A stretch of DNA of 64,000 bases from Yponomeuta sedellus. Lineage: Eukaryota > Arthropoda > Insecta > Lepidoptera > Yponomeutidae. Made by a program: the position numbers and the translations under genes. Where the stretch lies: positions 11,792,611-11,856,610 of the forward strand of contig OW203729.1 of assembly GCA_934045075.1 (NCBI GenBank), in the 5' to 3' direction. Positions within the stretch are counted from its first letter, which is position 1. Every line of letters starts with the position of its first letter. Below the pieces are notes generated by a model. The model saw only the letters and a program-made list of their open reading frames with translations. It ran no database searches and was not told where the DNA came from. Below, one piece after another: positions 23,025-43,229 of this stretch.

Positions 23025-23669
23025 GCTAGCAGCAAGGCGACAAGGATCGCTGACGAAGAGCAAGCAACCTTTCACGACGCAGAAGTCTCAACGGTCTCAC
23101 TCCAGCACAAAATACTTCCGTTCTGGCGAAACCACGCAAGGTTATGGTTTCTTCAATTTGAAGCCATGATTGTATCATACCGACCTAGAGACGACGCCAA
23201 ATATCGACTGGTCCTGAGCGTGCTTACTCAAACGGAAATTGAACAGGTCAGCGATATTCTCATCAGTCCTCCAACCACAAACAAGTACGAGATACTCAAA
23301 AATCGATTGATCTCCGTTTATGAAGAGTCAGAATCGAAACAGTTCCAGAAGCTACTCAACGAAGTTGAACTAGGCGATCAAAAGCCTTCGCAATTACTGA
23401 GAAGAATGCGGGATCTTTCAGCCTCCAAGGTACCTGATGACGCTCTTCGGGTCATGTGGATGGGCCATCTGCCTGCGCATGTCCGAGCTGTATTGTCTAT
23501 ATCAGACACAAGACTTGATGACCTGGCTGCCATGGCAGACAAAATGATGGAGCACACTGCTCATCACAATATCGCCGCCACACAAGACAATGGCTAAAGT
23601 GATTTAGTGATTTTTTTAAATATTTTGTCTAAAGTTTTCAGCGAATGACAAATTGGAAAAGAAGCCTGA

Positions 23670-23994
23670 AGATAAAATTCAAGATAATTACTTACTCAAA
23701 CGTCTACTTCAACTGAGCCATATGAGAATGAGGACGAAGAAGTGTTTAATTTATCTAGTGATGGCGAAGAATAATTTTTAATTAATAAATATCGTGTACA
23801 TTTTTATTCACGTGCCTCCCTCCCCCTCCCCCCACCCCTTTACTTTTGGTTGCTAGTAGACTCTGCTACGCAATGTACGTCAAATTGTTACAATAAACTA
23901 CAAATTGCAGCTTTATGAAACGCGGCCCAGAAGGAAATCCGGGAGCCGACTTTAGTTCAATCAGTTTTAGCGACTTCCTATAATATTAAAAATG
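23670..23994. other. short non-coding stretch
   Basis: Immediately right of the POLR3B-like duplicate. A frame ending STEPYENEDEEVFNLSSDGEE (stop at 23772) looks like an acidic transposase C-terminus but is too short to assign. A pyrimidine tract (ccctccccctcccccc) is at 23817-23838. Confidence 0.4.
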
Positions 23995-24152
23995 CACGGA
24001 TGTCAAAAAAAGACGGATGGAACCTTCTATAATCACGAGTGAAGCAGACAAGACAAATGGCCGCCGTCTCTTTATGCATGCGTGCCATCGGTGTTGCCAG
24101 ACTAATATCACTTTGCCCACTTTTTCAAATCAAGAGAATCAAAGTGCTTCAG

Positions 24153-24962
24153 GGTGCTAACTAGCGCCACCAATTGAAAAAAGTCATAAGTTGTGTTATA
24201 ATTATAATACGTTTTATTTTTAAAGTGAACATGAAAAACCTTAACAACTGTGACAATTATTTTTTAAACATCGTTCGTTATCAACCCTTGTATGTCCCCA
24301 CTGCTGGGGTACGGGTCTCTTCCTGCATCGCAGGAAGGTTAGGCCATACTCCACCACGGGGGCCAAGTCCGGGTTGGTGGAGGATTGTAGAACAATGGCG
24401 GGCCTTACTGTCAGAAGTTATCAAGCCGCCCTTAAGGCCTCTGACATGGCTTAACGACTGCCATTATATGACAGCCGGCACCAACGGCTTAACGTGCCTT
24501 ACGAAGCACGGAAGCGCTCGGAAAAATGCCACTAGCGGTAGTCACGGGACGCTCACCCATCCTGTACCTGACCGCGGCTGTTGTTGCTTAACCAAGTGAT
24601 TGATTCCAATCACTCGGTTCGCCTAGGCCACGAGCGCTTCCGTGAACGATTTTTTAAACATACAGTCTAGAAACTAGAATCAACAACCAAGGACTTCAAT
24701 CACTTTCCGCCAAAAACAGCCGGTTTAACGGAAATTCATTAAAGTTCTAATCTATTGATCATATGTTCTAGACTGTAAGTTTGAAAAATAGTTATCACAG
24801 TTGTTAAGATTTCTCATTATACTATTTTTTATTTTTAATGCACTAACCCGTGCTATGGAACAGTTGTTAAGATTTCTCATGTTCACTTTTAGATAAATCG
24901 TTCTTTAAACAAGTTATGATTTTTTCCATTGATGGCGCTAATTAGCGCTCCGAAACGCCTTC
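24153..24962. mobile_element. MITE with 'gctaactagcgccacca' ends, loaded with insertions
   Basis: The left end 'gtgctaactagcgccacca' continues 'attgaaaaaagtcataa', and the right end 'ttatgattttttccattgat' plus 'ggcgctaattagcgct' is its reverse complement. The subterminal 'gtgaacatgaaaaacctta' also pairs with 'agatttctcatgttcac'. Inside are a widespread lepidopteran-type repeat with a 'ccactgctggggtacgggtc' core (24290-24640), a 110-bp foldback around 'cagtctagaaactagaatc' (24664-24776) and a SINE tail. A related end ('gctaactagcgccaccat') lies at 3307-3324. Confidence 0.7.
24818..24860 (-). mobile_element. 5'-truncated SINE tail with 20-bp target duplication
   Basis: The insert is the reverse complement of the SINE 3' end ('cacgggttagtgcattaaaa'). 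It is bounded on both sides by the 20-mer 'cagttgttaagatttctcat' (24798-24817 and 24861-24880). Truncation plus a long duplication is the signature of target-primed reverse transcription. Confidence 0.88.
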
Positions 24963-25276
24963 ATGTTATCAAAAAATAAAGTAAACTTACCTAATCTAGA
25001 GACGGTTTCACTTTTATCATACTACTGAGTGACTTAAAAGGCTTTTATGAAGGAGGTGGGGCCTCGATTGAGGGATTGGTTATGACTAGAGATCGGATAA
25101 TCGGATGCATATTTGCATAAAGTTGAGATGTTAGCTAACATTGATAGCACTTTCTTTTAGTTTGTTACTATAGAATCAAATCGGGTGTAACTATATTTAC
25201 TTATTTTAAGGTGGTAATATGGAGTGAAGTTTTGTATAAAAAAAAATTGGGAGTTTTGGAATCGACAAATATACCT

Positions 25277-25398
25277 CTAGTGTCAGTAGTTCGGTTGTTA
25301 GTCCAGTTGACCGAACTACTGACACTTTTTAGTGTCAGTAGTTCGGTTAGTCCGGTTGACCGAACTACTGACACTTTTTAGTTTCAGTAGTTCGGTTG
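25277..25398. repeat. tandem palindromic repeat ('gtcagtagttcggtt')
   Basis: Three forward copies of 'agtgtcagtagttcggtt' alternate with reverse-complement copies 'accgaactactgacact', giving two back-to-back hairpins plus a third half-unit. Confidence 0.85.
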
Positions 25399-25432
25399 AA
25401 GTCATTTTTTTTAATAATATAAACAACATGAA

Positions 25433-25612
25433 AACAAGTGAACATCTGGAAAACAATTGAACGTCGGGAAAACAAGACAAGTGAACATCTGGAAAACAAG
25501 TGAATATCCAGAAAACAATTGAACGTCCGGAAAACAAGTAAATGTAGAAAAAACAAGTGAACATCTGGAAAACAAGTGAACCCCGGGAAAACAATTGAAC
25601 GCCGGGAAATCA
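25433..25612. repeat. short-unit minisatellite ('gtgaacatctggaaaacaa')
   Basis: About nine degenerate units of 19-21 bp, such as 'gtgaacatctggaaaacaa' and 'ttgaacgtccggaaaacaa'. Both open frames over it are products of the repeat, not genes. Confidence 0.88.
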
Positions 25613-26188
25613 AAAGAAAGTCTTAAAATGCTTATTTAACGATTCTGTGTTGAAAAAACATGTTCAAGCAATTTTCGACCTCATTGACATTTTATAATTT
25701 TGCTCGTTCAAAGTCATATTCGTGATCAGGTAACATGTAGATAAAAGGTACGATAAAATACTGAAATTGGCATGGTTATATACTCTTTGATTGGCATGTG
25801 AGTATTCACAAGTTTAGGTATGTTTTAGTACCTTTTTTATTGGTGAGGTGACTTTTTACACCAAAAGGTTACTTTTTTGCCTATTTCAGGTGACTTTTCA
25901 CAAGGCCAGCCTGGCAACACTGCCTTTCAATGCGAGATGGCTAATTAATGAATCGAGTGACTCGAACAAAGACAAAGAAGTGCCTAATAATTTACAAGAA
26001 TTACTATCTAATAAACTGTACTTTAAAACTCTTTATAAATTTATCACAAAAACTGTTAAAAAAATATAGTGAAGAATTGAAGCGAAGCAAGGCTTAAAAG
26101 GGCTTGTACCCAGAGCCGTTAAACCAATTTAAAAAAAAAAAAAAATGCGTGATGGCATCCGTCTTTTTTTGACATCGGTGTAAAAATG

Positions 26189-26678
26189 CCTCACGGGAGA
26201 AATTTCTTTCCTTTATAATTTGTGGTTCTTTCCCTTTTTACAACGATAATGAATTAAAATGGGTGAAATTAACAAACGGCAGTGCGATTGGGATAAATCT
26301 TCACGTAGTTTGCGTGAGCCGATTAAATCCTTAGAGGTTAGGAAAGTACCTATAGTGAATCTTTTTTGAATACCTATGTGTTTTATTCCAGTGTAGCTGT
26401 TGTAGCCCGTCGGTAGAACGCTGGCCTCATTCAAGAGGACCTGCCAGGACCTCTTGCTGGGTTTATTCTGACATGTACCCATAACTTTTTTTTATGTTGT
26501 TATCAGCAATAATATTTTGTTTATTATTGTTTCTTTCTAAATACCATTGTGTAGCAGAAACCTCAGTCTTTGAGCCACGTATGGTGATTAAGCCAGGGTC
26601 TAACTTTACCATCTTTCCTGTGCGCTGTAGAATGTACATAAACTGTTTATTTTCATTTTATAACATTTGGTCTTACAG
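26189..26678. other. upstream flank/intron of POLR3B
   Basis: Contains a tRNA-like fragment near 26400-26430 ('gtagcccgtcggtagaacgc') and a palindrome 'gaggacctgccaggacctc' at 26436-26454, probably an old SINE. It ends in the acceptor 'ggtcttacag' of the first visible POLR3B exon. I could not find the missing first coding exon here. Confidence 0.5.
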
Positions 26679-35960
<9,282 letters not shown>

Positions 35961-36732
35961 TTTTGTTTTAGTCTCGTTGAAGTGCATAAATTGTTTTGAT
36001 TGTCAAGAGTTATGATTACGATTTTTAGGGTTCCGTACCTGAATAACTATGCTGCGACGTCTCTCAGTCGTGACTTATAAAGGGCGTCATCATCTCTTGA
36101 ATTTGAATAGGTACGTAGCCAGTTAAATTGTGGCAATTTTTATAATTTACTAAGGCGGATTGTCCGATAATGCGCCCAACTCAAATTTGAGTTCTTTTTA
36201 TACCATAGAAAACACCGAAAAACTCAGGAAAAAATCAAAACTGAAACCAGTGTAATATTTTTTTCGAGGTTTTCTGTTTACCAAATAATACGAAAATCAA
36301 TTTAGTTTCTAATAATAAAACCACTTATTATTCAGTTGGTACCTACATAAAAACTATTATTCGAGATAACTCAAATAATGTTAAACGCTACATACATTAC
36401 GTTATGTGCAAGGTTTGACGTCATAGTTTGAACCCGTTTTTTATGGAGCTTTTTGGTACCACGTGACTAGAATGCGTTTTTGATGGGTGAAAAGAGTTGC
36501 GTTGCGTTTTTCTTCACGTGTAACACTCCTCATGAGATTTCTCATGAAGGGTGTTACACGTAAAGAAAAAAAATTACCACATTTGTCTTATAATATAAGC
36601 TTCAATTATATAATTTTAATATAAATCGTTTTTTTTGTGGTATTTTTCCATTACTTAAACTTACAACAAATAAAAATTGGTCCCCAAATGCCAGTGCTTT
36701 TAATATATCTTAAAATCAGATACAAACCAGTG
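35961..36732. other. POLR3B 3' flank
   Basis: Probable 3' UTR followed by AT-rich DNA. A strong hairpin lies at 36511-36570, where 'tcttcacgtgtaacactc' pairs with 'gggtgttacacgtaaaga'. No further gene is seen. Confidence 0.55.
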
Positions 36733-36743
36733 TTAACCCGTCA

Positions 36744-36819
36744 CGCGTCCTACGGACTACAGTAGTCCATAAGCGAAATTGTCCTGTAGCGTCCTACGGA
36801 CTACAGTAGTCCATAAGCG
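36744..36819. repeat. two-copy subterminal palindromic repeat
   Basis: 'gcgtcctacggactacagta' followed by 'gtccataagcg' occurs twice about 45 bp apart. 'ggactacagtagtcc' is nearly self-complementary. This is a likely transposase-binding site of the TTAA element (inference). Confidence 0.8.
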
Positions 36820-37840
36820 TTCGTTCAACTTGCAGCCATGCTTTTGAATATTTAGTTGCGATTGGATGCCGAATAATCTATGTCAACAGCCAATAGGAAC
36901 TATCCTTAGTGTGTTAGAATTTTTTCAACCAATAGAATGCACTAAAATTTGAAAAAAAACAAGATTTCATGTGACACTGTGCTGCAGGTCGGCCATTACG
37001 CAAATTGTCGTGAGTGCATTGTGAGAACTGTGAAGGAAAAATGTCTAAATCATTCAAACGGTAAGTGTTTATTACATGTTCTATATATCAAAATGCTGGT
37101 AATTTTGTAAGGAATCTATTCGAGATATTGGTTTTAGCCGCACTGTAATATTACTTAGTGAAAAACCGTCGAAACTTTTACGTTGCAACAATTTGCAATG
37201 GCGGGGCACCTGTTTTGTTTTGTTTTTTGATTATTCAATAATGCCAAATGTTATGAGAAATAGATAAGTTTGTTGGAAAGGATGATGGGCGTTTTGGTCC
37301 TTATGTCCAATCAAGATGAGTCATATGTCGTTGGATAGCTCTTTTCAAGTGAAAAAATAAATTCTATGAAGACGAATCCGTATGAATTGTCCATTTTGAA
37401 ATATGCTCGTCGGAAAGTACCATTTTTTGCTCTAAATAGAAATTAGAAAAATTCATATCTCTGGTTTAACTCAACCGATGCTCATGATTTTTACGAAAAT
37501 CACATCTATGCATACTCTGTCATAAATCATTAGAGCGAGACAGCGACATTGCGCTCTCTCTCCCACTCACGGTCACGGGTAACGCTGGAATTCGGTTTTG
37601 ACCCCTCTCGCGCTCCGGGACACGGCGCGGGGGCAGGTATGTTAGGGTGAGGAACGCTTGGCCGCTTGCGCAGGTAGTCAGTCGTTTGCTGATATTGTGT
37701 TAAGTGCTACGTTATTACGCTCCTCATTGTTCACATCGACTTTGACCTTGGCATCATTTTGGACTCTGTTACCCGTTTTATTTGTTGACCGTGGCTTTAT
37801 ATTGGACTTGGGTGCTTAACGATTGGATTGTTTCGTTGCA

Positions 37841-40393
37841 ATGGAACGTTACCGTAACTGTGTAATGTGCCGAAGAGGGCTATACCGAGGCAGATATCAA
37901 GTACGCGTTCTGTCGGAAGCCTTGACAAGAACACACGTGGAGCTAGTAACATTTATACGAGAAAACGCTGCTCTGGAGGTTTGTACCTATTGCACTTTTT
38001 TTTTCCACTCGATCCTCACTGAACCTTCGATATAAAAGGAAACCAATTGAAATCATGTGCAACTGCATCCCAGATCTATTCCAGTAGTAAATGAGGTAAC
38101 GAAGACGTAAAAGTGAAAACCGATTGATAAGTGATTCTGGTCGCTTAAAGAACATTCAAGTGATTCCTTTTTCACTTTTACGTCTTCCACGATGTATTTA
38201 CCACCAAAACAAGGCCCACACAAAACCACAACCAATTACTGTGGTTGCGGTTTTGTGTGGTTGTGTGTATGCCTTGTTTTCGTACACACAACTACAGAAA
38301 ACCGCAACCAGATCTCTGAGAAATCTGTGAATCTGTGGCATATATTTGACGATTCGCACACCTTCTGACAGAAAAACAAATCCCTCCCACAAATGACCCC
38401 CAATGCGTTATTTTGTTAGGTATTTTTCGGAAACCAAAGTTGTTTTTCTTTTCCTTACATTTTCATATATCATTTTCAGGTCGTGTTTGACAACACCCGA
38501 AGAGTATGTTACCGATGCTGGCAAAGAGCCGAAAATGCGACTAGAGGTCATGCAAACCCTCAACCCGAGCCGGAGCCGCAAGAACAAGCAGAACCGCAAG
38601 AACAACTACAACCGCAAGAACAACTACAACCGCAATTAGAAGAAATGCTTCATATTCCTGAATATATGAGAGCACCTAATACCGCGACGCATTGTATCTT
38701 TCATGGCTGCGCTAATGAAACCCGCCATCGAATTCCAAATGTTGTTAAAATCCACGTATTTTCTCAACATAAATTGTATATCCCCGACAGTGACAGAGTA
38801 TGTCACGATCACCTTAATGGGAATGATTGGGATGATTTGCCCCAACATTGCAACATTTCCCATGACTTTACGGCTGCCCACTTCAGGGATGTTTGTGACC
38901 TAATGCGAAATGCCTTAAACTCACCCAGATTACGTTTTAGCGACCGAGGCATGAATGAAGAAGAAATGCACTTTTGGACTGGACGTACTAATGATGAATT
39001 TAATGCCATCTTAGAGAAAAATCCATTATTAAGAAATAGAAGTGCAGATCCCAGAACCACTTTGGGCATTTTACTAACGAAACTACGCACAGGAGAACCC
39101 AACGCGAGACTTGCGACGTTGTTTAACATGTCTCGGAGAAAACTCGAACGCCAGTTGGCCATCGCACGAGAGTGTCTTAGCACTGACTACGTTGTGCGAC
39201 ACTTGGGAGTGGATCACATGAATAGAGAAGATATATTGGAGAGAAACTTGAGGATTCCAAAAGCACTATATGGAAATGAAGACAACAATAAAGCCATTAT
39301 TATTTGCGATGGTACGTATATTTATATATACAAGAGTTCAAACTTTTTGTTTCAGAGGCAATCCTACAGTTTACACAAGTTCCAAAACTTGTTGAAACCA
39401 TTTTTAATCGTAACCACTGACGGATACATTATAGATGTTAAAGGACCATACGCTGCAACAAAAACTGATGCGCAGATAATGAGCGACTTAATGACTGACG
39501 AGGAAAATCCCCTTCATATATTGCTTCAGCCGAATGACGTATTTATTTTGGACCGCGGGTTCAGGGATAGTCTGCAGCATATAGAAGCATGTGGCTACGA
39601 ATTTCACGTCCCCCCGACGAAGAACCGGGAAGAGTCGCAGCTCACGACTTCTCAAGCAAATGATTCCCGGCTGGTGACAATGTGCCGATGGGTAGTGGAA
39701 GTGGTTAACGGGCGTTTCAAAAGAGATTTCAAGCTGTTGCGCCAAAAATATTTTAATAACACAATGCCTAATATGTTCGGGGATTTTATGATTGCAGCAG
39801 CAATTACAAATCACTTCCACAGGCCTATTGTCGATAGCCAACACGCAGAAGCTTTTTTACAAAAAATTGTTGAAAGAAGGCAAACCCCAAACGTGTTATA
39901 TGATTATGTAGAAGCAAAAAGATTAAACAACAGAAGAGCCAATTTCCAGAGATTGGAAGCAAATGACATTCAAGACTTTCCACGATTGAGGGAACAGGAC
40001 GTGATTTTGCTGTCATTGGGGACATATCAGTTAAAACTGGCAAAATCATATTGCAGCGAGCACCTCAACAACGGCTTATATCTTATAGAAACTTATAGAG
40101 AAGCTGCTTTGGAGGATATCCATGAATATGGGATCCACGAAGATGCGTGGCTGTTGCGTGCACGCATACAGTCCCGACATGTACGATCAAAACAATATTT
40201 TTGCTATATATTATTAGACAGAAATAGTAGAAACATATTACAACATTATTGCACATGTTTGACAGGACGCCGCACGATTGGTTCCTGTGCGCATATTATA
40301 TCTATTGTGTGGTATTTAGGATATGCTAGACATGAAGGCTTTACTGAACCAGCACTATTTTTAAATAACATTATCATGGATGAAACACATTAA
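37841..40393 (+). CDS. DDE_Tnp_4 transposase with C-terminal SWIM zinc finger, apparently intact
   Basis: Two exons, 37841-37978 and 38480-40393, join in phase 0 (GAG|GTTTGT, TTTTCAG|GTC) to give 683 residues with no stop. A split C2C2 finger spans the junction (CVMC at 7-10, CYRC at 56-59), then a Glu/Gln/Pro repeat (QEQLQPQ). The middle holds a helical DNA-binding-like part (LATLFNMSRRKLERQLAIAR). The catalytic triad fits D323 (ICDGTYIY), D404 (FILDRGFRD) and E453 (WVVEVVNGRFKRD), as in DDE_Tnp_4. The C-terminus has a SWIM motif, C637-x-C639-x9-C649-x-H651 (HYCTCLTGRRTIGSCAH). Polyadenylation signal AATAAA at 40434-40439. DDE_Tnp_4 with SWIM is an uncommon pairing; SWIM is better known from Mutator-like transposases. 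It is the best candidate in the window for an active transposase. Confidence 0.85.
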
Positions 40394-40439
40394 AGGATAA
40401 AACTTACTCTGAACTTGTTTTATTTACTTCGATAATAAA

Positions 40440-41221
40440 CAAACAATGATAATATAATAATCAATGCTGATCATTTGTAATTAAAATCGATATACAATGT
40501 CGAAAAAATATCAAAAAGAATTAAAACAACAGAAAAAAAATTAAATAAAAAAAAACTTTTAACGTATGATTACTCAAATTGGACAGAAAATCGGGACTAG
40601 CGCTTCGATTATTCTTATTCTACAAAAAAATACCTTTCCAACGACGTATTACTCATTCCGATTGGTGCCAGGACCAGGTTCCATACATTTGTGCCCATCA
40701 TCCTTTAGTCAGGAAGTAATTTCTATTGTTAGTTTTGTCTAGAAATCTAGTAATTTTTAAAAACTCGAATTCTTAGTCACAAATGGCACAAACTGAGCGA
40801 AAAGTACTGTTGACATAAAAAGTGCTTGGTAATATTTTTTTTGTAGCAACTTTGTAACTCATCTGAGTTTTTACAATGTTATTTTAGTTTATTATATACT
40901 TCTTAGGGCTTCATTACGGTTAAGGTGTTGCAAATAAGATCTTGATTTTTGGACTAAGAAAATTTTTATATAAAAAACAGCTCCCGTGACCCCAACTTTT
41001 TTTTATGGATAGAAAGCGTTATTTTAAGCATTTTTTCCTTAAAAAAATTCTAACGGCAACGGTTAATTTTGTACGGGTGATTTTATTTTTCAGATAATAG
41101 AATATTTAAAAAAAAATGTGTTTATTTCGGAAAATGTCTGTAGAACTTTAGAACATTGTATTTTAGTTTTATTTATAGTATTATTTATTACTCACTGAAA
41201 GTAAATAACAATATTTTTTAG
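40440..41221. other. TTAA element, non-coding middle part
   Basis: AT-rich; no frame or repeat family recognised. It separates the transposase 3' end from the exon-like blocks that begin at 41222. Confidence 0.5.
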
Positions 41222-42040
41222 GAAAGCGTGTGCTTTGCGGCGCATGTCAACTTCGCGGTCGCGGTCAAGATCGGTGACACCGGGACCGCGGAGCACTAGG
41301 ACTGGGGCATCGGCTAGCCGCCGAAGTCTTATATTTGACATGGCCCGTGCGCAAGAGGCGCGAGAACTTGAACAGCCTCCAGTAGTGAAGCTGTGGATAC
41401 CCACTATGTGAGTACTATTTACTTTTACTACTTAAAAGATATACTTTTATTTAAGATTATACTGCAGTTAATGTCACAAATTTCTGACGAAAACATTTTA
41501 ATTTATCTGCTTTGTGCTCTTTGCCATAGACACCCTAAGAAGAGGACAATGTAGTTCGTTTTTAATTTGTTTTTTTTTTATCTTTTTACAGAATAGAGGC
41601 AAAGAAGGTGGTGTCGACTCCTGGGGGTTTGCTACATGTAACAGATACAGTCCAAAATGTAGTCGGAACCCCCGGGGGTACCCTGCATATCTGCCATCCC
41701 CCCAGTTCCGATCCAGAGCTCAATCTTGTAAGTGCAAATTTTAATATTAGTTATCTCTCAATAAGCCTCATCCACCCCGTCTCTTAGTGGTAATCACGGG
41801 AGATTATATATTTTCCTATTTTCTTTTGCAGCGCCACACCTGCGGAGCGTGCAGCCAAGATGGACCTGGACGAGGAAGAGGGGGAAGAAGCGATTGCAGG
41901 GAACTGGCGTCACCTTAACAAATGGTTTGGTGATATGCAGACGGTGGAGTTCGTCGAGCCTGTGCCTTATCCGTGCAATAAAAATATTTATTTTAGTAAC
42001 GTATTTGTTTTATTTAACATTATCTTTTTTCGTAAAATAT
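41222..42040 (+). CDS. possible spliced accessory gene of the TTAA element
   Basis: I do not recognise the product. Three exon-like blocks have good splice signals: 41222-41407 (acceptor TTTTTTAG, donor AT|GTGAGT), 41592-41727 (acceptor TTTTTACAG, donor CTT|GTAAGT) and 41832 onward (acceptor TCTTTTGCAG). From an ATG at 41244 the first reads MSTSRSRSRSVTPGPRSTRT and ends PPVVKLWIPT; the second continues in frame as IIEAKKVVSTPGGLLHVTDT. The third is less clear: in phase it stops soon, at 41916-41918. Another frame there gives a natural-looking acidic stretch (AAKMDLDEEEGEEAIAGNWR) that does not join in phase. Gene structure is therefore uncertain. Confidence 0.45.
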
Positions 42041-43229
42041 AAGGTTTTTCATTGTTATGTTCATCTAAGGGCCTGTTTTTCAATCCTCAGATAAAATTTA
42101 TCCGTCTAATAAAGTATTACACGGTAATATAAAAATGACATCTGTCAAATAACAAGTGAAAGGCAATTACAAAACATTTTTAAATGGTTGTTTAATACGA
42201 TATTCGACGAATCAATTTTATCCATGGATTGAGAAAAAGGCCCTTAATGGGATGACTCTGCTGCTTAATACGAGTAACTTTTACTATGAGGACCTAATCG
42301 AAATATCGGAAAAAAGTCAGCTGTTCAATACCTTCTACCTCCTGCACGAAATTTATGGAAAATCCGATATTTTTTTTTATTTTATAGTACTCCCATAATA
42401 AAAGTTATTCGTGTTATAAAGCAGAATGACTCCCTAAAATGATGTAGACTATTAATGTAAGACCTTAAACAAGGTGTTGATTTGTGATACACCCCCCAAG
42501 AGTATACTGATTTACAAATCAACACCTGGTATAAATAAGGTAGGTATTAATCGAGGAACGATATTGATTTATCCCTATGCATTGAATTAATACTATAGTT
42601 TCATAATAATAAAATTATCTTTATTTTCTGGCAAAATACTTTCTAATTAGAATAGAGAATAATAACGTTCATACAAAACAAAACATAAATTTAAAATTTA
42701 TCGATATCGATATATAATTGCACTGCCGAGCAACTTTTTGTGTCAACTGTACACGCATGCGACGGCCGCCGCGCCAATCGTGATTTGCGCGCGCGTATGC
42801 CGCCATTTTTATGGCCGTTTCGTAAATAAATGTGTATTGTGAAGTCATTATTTAGTTTGTGATGTTGAAGTTAATACTTATGCGTCGCGTAAATAACCGT
42901 TCTTAAAATGTGTCCAAGTGAAATCCTGTTTTGGTCTATAAATTTCGTGCGAAATGTGTGTGAAGTTCTGTGAAGGAAGCAAGAAGTAAGAAAGATAACC
43001 TGCAATCGTTGAAATATCATTTTTTATCTACGTTCACAAGTAAGTGATACGATTTTCATTTGTTTGACTGAGGAGGAAATTTAATTGCCATTCTAACGAC
43101 ATATGACATGTTACATATAATTATACAACAAAGACATAATTTAACTTTTTCTGAGAGAAATCGGCAGAAAAATATTTGTTAGGGACGTTTCCCGCACGGT
43201 GGACTCGCCTACCCTGGACGCGTGACGGG
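42041..43229. other. right end of TTAA element
   Basis: Contains a hairpin at 42471-42528 ('aggtgttgatttgt' pairs with 'acaaatcaacacct'), a CpG-rich block at 42745-42800 and a 5'-UTR-like stretch at 42830-43000 ending 'agttctgtgaaggaag'. That recalls the left end of the element at 37025-37040 ('gaactgtgaaggaaaaatg'), so the two ends may share promoter-like sequence. Confidence 0.5.

Larger units (their letters stand above)
16495..23582 (-). mobile_element. rearranged CsRn1-like Gypsy element carrying a Copia insertion
   Basis: Flanked by the 5-bp duplication CAAGA. On the minus strand the right end starts TGTGGCGGC, the first nine bases of the LTR, but is then joined to gag in the wrong orientation. 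The left end is a full 200-bp 3' LTR (16694-16495). Between them lie an inverted 5' part of gag with a degenerate tRNA-Trp-type primer site (18430-18450, 'tggtgacacctcgacg') and, in normal orientation, the gag C-terminus, protease, part of reverse transcriptase and the integrase tail. Most of the 5' LTR and much of pol are missing. The gag segment is split by Copia (18494-23024). Confidence 0.85.
18463..23582 (+). pseudogene. Gypsy gag 5' part, inverted, split by Copia
   Basis: The frame starts at 18463 (MATKNEETAAR), is cut by Copia at the duplicated GCTAG (18489-18493 and 23025-23029), and resumes at 23025. It reads FWRNHARLWFLQFEAMIVSY, then DDAKYRLVLSVLTQTEIEQV, RMRDLSASKVPDDALRVMWM and LDDLAAMADKMMEHTAHHNI, a CsRn1-type gag. 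It ends at the host junction. Its strand is opposite to the gag C-terminus and pol at 16860-18415, so this piece has been flipped relative to the rest of its own element. Confidence 0.85.
16144..23669 (+). pseudogene. partial duplicate of POLR3B exon and intron, split by a 7.1-kb retroelement
   Basis: Positions 16144-16494 plus 23588-23669 align almost base for base with 26718 to about 27145, the first visible POLR3B exon and the start of its intron. The copy begins inside the exon at 'ggattagttaaacagc', so it lacks the exon's splice acceptor and first residues. It keeps the donor and intron, which shows a DNA-level duplication and not a retrocopy. Only a few differences are visible in the exon (for example 'aaaattgtcc' against 'aaaaaagttgtcc'). 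A Gypsy element is inserted at a CAAGA duplicated on both sides (16490-16494 and 23583-23587). Confidence 0.92.
23995..26180. mobile_element. 2.2-kb DNA transposon with 8-bp TAAAAATG duplication
   Basis: The left end is CACGGATGTCAAAAAAAGAC and the right end is its reverse complement with one mismatch (...gacatcggtg). The identical 8-mer TAAAAATG flanks both (23987-23994 and 26181-26188). An 8-bp duplication with CA/TG termini points to the hAT or P superfamilies. No transposase core is visible. A frame at 25848-26069 ends with LQELLSNKLYFKTLYKFITK, which could be a degraded transposase C-terminus (low confidence). The interior contains a MITE, a SINE tail, palindromes and a minisatellite. 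Confidence 0.78.
36737..43229 (+). mobile_element. 6.5-kb TTAA-flanked transposon with DDE_Tnp_4/SWIM transposase
   Basis: Perfect 14-bp terminal inverted repeats CCCGTCACGCGTCC (36737-36750 and, reversed, 43216-43229) sit directly inside TTAA on both sides (36733-36736 and 43230-43233). TTAA plus a CCC start is the end structure of piggyBac-like elements. The single large gene, however, is an IS5/Harbinger-fold DDE_Tnp_4 protein. Left subterminal DNA carries two copies of a 31-bp 'gcgtcctacggactacagta' palindromic repeat. A short exon-like ATGTCTAAATCATTCAAACG with a GTAAGT donor is at 37041. The right half has spliced-looking exons of unknown product (41222-42040). Confidence 0.82.

Noticed and set aside
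25316..25613. Two repetitive frames (MFSRG..., MISRR...)
   Set aside because: Products of the minisatellite at 25433-25612.
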